Of a stretch of DNA of 64,000 bases, positions 61,857 to 64,000 are shown one piece after another (position 1 is the first letter of the stretch; every line of letters begins with the position of its first letter). Below the pieces are notes generated by a model that made no database searches, was not told where the DNA came from, and worked only from the letters and a program-made list of their open reading frames with translations. The stretch spans positions 1,419,280 through 1,483,279 of the forward strand of contig DDIN01000008.1 of the NCBI GenBank assembly GCA_002338565.1, given 5' to 3'. The DNA comes from Hyphomonadaceae bacterium UBA1849 (GTDB taxonomy: Bacteria > Pseudomonadota > Alphaproteobacteria > Caulobacterales > Hyphomonadaceae). The position numbers and the translations under genes were made by a program.

Positions 61857-61915
61857 GCAGACTTAGGAAGAGCGATTGCGGCAGGGTAATCTCCGCCGCA
61901 TCGCTTGCAGACTTA
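61857..61915 (+). repeat. Hairpin flanked by 9-bp direct repeats between atpA and atpG
   Basis: GCAGACTTA occurs at 61857-61865 and 61907-61915. Between them AGCGAT-t-GCGGC (61871-61882) pairs with GCCGC-ATCGCT (61895-61905) around a 12-base loop. The element fills the 72-bp gap and could be an mRNA processing or stabilising structure that sets subunit ratios. Confidence 0.5.
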
Positions 61916-61928
61916 CAGGCGAGTTCAA

Positions 61929-62813
61929 ATGCCAAGTTTGAAAGATCTCAAAGGCCGGATCGCCTCTGTGAAATCCACACAGAAGATCACTAAGGCCAAG
62001 CAGATGGTTGCTGCAGCCAAGCTCCGCCGTGCGCAGGAAGCTGCTGAAGCTGCGAAACCATACTCAATGCGCCTTGCAGGTGTGATCGCAAACCTGACAG
62101 CTGCCTCAACTGGTGGTCAGGGTCCGAAACTGCTTACCGGTACAGGTAAGTCAGACACACACCTTCTCATCATCATGACAGCTGAACGCGGTCTTTGCGG
62201 TGGCTTCAACGCCAACACCGTAAAGAAAGCGCGCGAAGAAATCATGCGCCTGAAAGGCGAAGGCAAGGCAGTGAAACTCATCACTGTCGGCAAGAAAGGC
62301 CGCGAGCAGCTCGTGCGTACGTACGGCGACCTCATGGTCTCTCACATCGATACATCATCTGCCCGCAACTCTGACGATCTCGCTGAGATCGCTCTGCAGC
62401 TCGGTAAAGATCTGAACGCTGGCTTTGAAGCTGGTGAGTTCGATGTTGCTTCGCTGGTCTATGCGCAGTTCAGAAACGTGATCTCTCAGGTTCCGACAGC
62501 CAAGCAACTTGTGCCGGCAGAGCCACCTGAAGATGTGCCGACTGTCGACCTTAAAGGTGCGACATACATCTATGAGCCGTCCGAAGACGACATTCTGGAA
62601 ACGCTTCTTCCGCGTTACCTGAACACGCTGATCCTCTCTGCACTTCTCGAAAGCGCAGCAGGCGAGCAGGCCGCGTCTATGACTGCGATGGATAACGCGA
62701 CGAACAATGCGGGTGAACTGATCGACAAGCTGTCGCTTCAGTACAACCGTGCACGTCAGGCGCAGATCACGAAAGAACTGATCGAAATCATCTCTGGCGC
62801 TGAAGCGCTCTAG
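61929..62813 (+). CDS. atpG: ATP synthase F1 gamma subunit
   Basis: The central rotor shaft of F1. A 294-residue protein from ATG 61929 (AGGCGAG upstream). The N-terminal helix PSLKDLKGRIASVKSTQKIT and TAERGLCGGFNANTVKKAR, and the C-terminal helix AMDNATNNAGELIDKLSLQYNRARQAQITKELIEI-type segment, are diagnostic. It is 16 bp upstream of the extended atpD reading frame. Confidence 0.97.
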   Translation: MPSLKDLKGRIASVKSTQKITKAKQMVAAAKLRRAQEAAEAAKPYSMRLAGVIANLTAASTGGQGPKLLTGTGKSDTHLLIIMTAERGLCGGFNANTVKKAREEIMRLKGEGKAVKLITVGKKGREQLVRTYGDLMVSHIDTSSARNSDDLAEIALQLGKDLNAGFEAGEFDVASLVYAQFRNVISQVPTAKQLVPAEPPEDVPTVDLKGATYIYEPSEDDILETLLPRYLNTLILSALLESAAGEQAASMTAMDNATNNAGELIDKLSLQYNRARQAQITKELIEIISGAEAL

Positions 62814-62829
62814 AGAGAGGACATAGGTT

Positions 62830-64000
62830 ATGAGCTTCTGGGTTTACGAAAATAAGATCCGCAACCGGGCGCGTATCCACACAGGTGGCTGTCGTTATTG
62901 CAACGAGGGCAAAGGTGTAGGTGGCGCTCCGGACAACACAAGCGCAGACGAATGGCACGGCCCGTTCAAAGACTTCAAAGCAGCGGAAAAGCATGCTGCG
63001 AGCCTTGGTCGTAAAGATACGGCTGCGTGCGGTGCGTGTAAGCCTGAAGCGAAAGCTGCTGAAGCAGCGCCTGCTAAGAAAACGGCAGCGGCTAAGAAGC
63101 CAGCCGCTCCAAAGAAGACCGCAGCTCCTAAGAAAGCTGCAGCAGCCACAGCTGCACCCGCTCAAACAGCCGCTAAAGCAGCGGCTCCGAAAACAACTAA
63201 TGTTACTAAACCGTCCAATAAAAAGGGGTCATCCATGAGCACCTCCGCAACCGGTCGCGTCAGCCAGGTTATCGGCGCTGTTGTCGACGTGGAATTCGAA
63301 GGCAAACTGCCTGATATTCTGAACGCTCTCGAAACTGAGAATAACGGCAACCGTCTGGTTCTCGAAGTTGCTCAGCACCTCGGTGAGAGCACAGTTCGTA
63401 CAATCGCTATGGACTCCACAGAGGGTCTCGTTCGCGGTCAGCCAGTCTCTGACACAGGTACAGCGATCTCTGTTCCAGTTGGTCCGGCTACTCTCGGCCG
63501 TATCATGAACGTTGTTGGCGAGCCAATCGACGAGCGCGGCGACATCGCAACAGACATGCGTCGTGCGATCCACCAGCCGGCGCCTGAATTCGTTGACCAG
63601 TCTACGTCTGCTGAAGTTCTCGTAACCGGTATTAAAGTTATCGACCTTCTCTGCCCATACGCACGTGGTGGTAAAGTTGGTCTGTTCGGCGGTGCGGGCG
63701 TTGGTAAAACAGTTCTCATTCAGGAGCTGATCAACAACATCGCGAAACTCTTCGGCGGCTATTCAGTGTTTGCCGGCGTTGGTGAGCGCACACGTGAGGG
63801 TAACGATCTCTATTACGAGATGCAGGACGCGAACGTGATTGATCTCGAAGGCGAAAGCCGTGCGACACTCGTCTACGGTCAGATGAACGAGCCTCCAGGC
63901 GCGCGTGCTCGTGTTGCTCTGACAGGTCTGTCTCAGGCTGAGTACTTCCGTGATGAAGAAGGCAAAGACGTTCTGTTCTTCGTCGACAACATCTTCCGCT
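62830..64000 (+). CDS. atpD: ATP synthase F1 beta subunit with 135-residue N-terminal extension, partial at right edge
   Basis: One uninterrupted frame runs from ATG 62830 (GAGAGG nine bases upstream) into the canonical beta subunit, whose usual start is Met136 at 63235. Residues 1-73 form a small domain (FWVYENKIRNRARIHTGGC...) with Cys21, Cys24, Cys67, Cys70 and His17 as possible metal ligands. Residues 74-120 are a Lys/Ala/Pro linker and 121-135 are Asn/Lys/Ser-rich. From Met136 the catalytic subunit follows normally: GRVSQVIGAVVDVEF, PVGPATLGRIMNVVGEPIDE, P-loop GGAGVGKTVLI and GERTREGNDLYYEM. AAAAGGGG at 63221-63228 would also allow initiation at 63235. The C-terminus is beyond the window. 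Some Caulobacterales beta subunits are recalled to have a Lys/Ala/Pro extension; the Cys domain is the unusual part. Confidence 0.9.
   Translation, partial: MSFWVYENKIRNRARIHTGGCRYCNEGKGVGGAPDNTSADEWHGPFKDFKAAEKHAASLGRKDTAACGACKPEAKAAEAAPAKKTAAAKKPAAPKKTAAPKKAAAATAAPAQTAAKAAAPKTTNVTKPSNKKGSSMSTSATGRVSQVIGAVVDVEFEGKLPDILNALETENNGNRLVLEVAQHLGESTVRTIAMDSTEGLVRGQPVSDTGTAISVPVGPATLGRIMNVVGEPIDERGDIATDMRRAIHQPAPEFVDQSTSAEVLVTGIKVIDLLCPYARGGKVGLFGGAGVGKTVLIQELINNIAKLFGGYSVFAGVGERTREGNDLYYEMQDANVIDLEGESRATLVYGQMNEPPGARARVALTGLSQAEYFRDEEGKDVLFFVDNIFR
63221..63237 (+). promoter_or_regulatory. Internal ribosome-binding site and start codon inside extended atpD
   Basis: AAAAGGGG (63221-63228) is followed six bases later by ATG (63235-63237), the codon expected to start a normal beta subunit. 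The good spacing suggests independent initiation in addition to, or instead of, translation from 62830. Confidence 0.6.

Overview
The window is chromosomal DNA of an alphaproteobacterium. The gene orders ruvCAB / ybgC-tolQRAB-pal-cpoB-tilS-ftsH, gap-pgk-fda, priA next to xerC, and atpHAGD without the F0 genes are all typical of that class. Several TonB-dependent receptors and the Lys/Ala/Pro-rich N-terminal extension on AtpD point towards Caulobacterales/Hyphomonadaceae, but this is inference. No rRNA, tRNA, CRISPR, insertion sequence, prophage or plasmid signature was recognised.

Layout. 1-2379 (minus strand): an outer-membrane barrel cut by the left edge, a very biased secreted protein, zapA and a coiled-coil partner. 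2517-11278 (plus): carbon metabolism (tkt, gap, pgk, class I aldolase) with a PAS-like/LuxR/alpha-beta-hydrolase fusion regulator, an acyltransferase that apparently starts with CTG, and a methyltransferase. 11543-14622 (minus): four exported or VOC-fold genes. 14713-16547: thiE, a YcgN-type Cys protein and a GST. 16609-18903: a TonB-dependent receptor. 19133-33585: ruvCAB and the complete Tol-Pal cluster through tilS and ftsH, interrupted by four minus-strand genes (21275-24411). 33650-38104: thiD, small proteins, a PhzF-family protein and lpdA. 38295-44094: a NasT-like ANTAR regulator, a long leader, a TonB-dependent receptor, a TSUP permease and a Tat-exported lipoprotein aminotransferase. 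44159-48362: a membrane protein/winged-helix pair with a likely operator, xerC and priA. 48434-49907: a monooxygenase-fold protein, two sister MarR regulators and a small membrane protein behind a perfect 20-bp palindrome. 51217-55373: a methionine-salvage operon (aminotransferase, mtnB, mtnD, mtnC, mtnA), then a YcaQ-type glycosylase. 56521-59573: an SMP-30 protein divergent from a TonB-dependent receptor. 59752 to the right edge: atpH, atpA, atpG and atpD.

The observations most worth pursuing are as follows. (1) atpD is in frame, without a stop, with a 135-codon upstream segment encoding a four-Cys domain and a Lys/Ala/Pro linker, and the normal AtpD start keeps its own strong ribosome-binding site, so two beta-subunit forms are possible. 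(2) The secreted protein at 843-1655 ends in 19 hydrophobic residues spaced exactly four apart, and it is encoded next to an outer-membrane barrel. (3) The LuxR-type regulator carries an alpha/beta-hydrolase domain whose nucleophile and catalytic histidine positions are both substituted, which suggests a ligand sensor. (4) An orphan ANTAR regulator sits before a 333-bp leader of a nutrient-uptake cluster that contains an exported PLP enzyme.

Start codons were chosen from Shine-Dalgarno spacing and family N-termini and often differ from the longest reading frame. Family names come from recognising motifs by eye; no database search was run.
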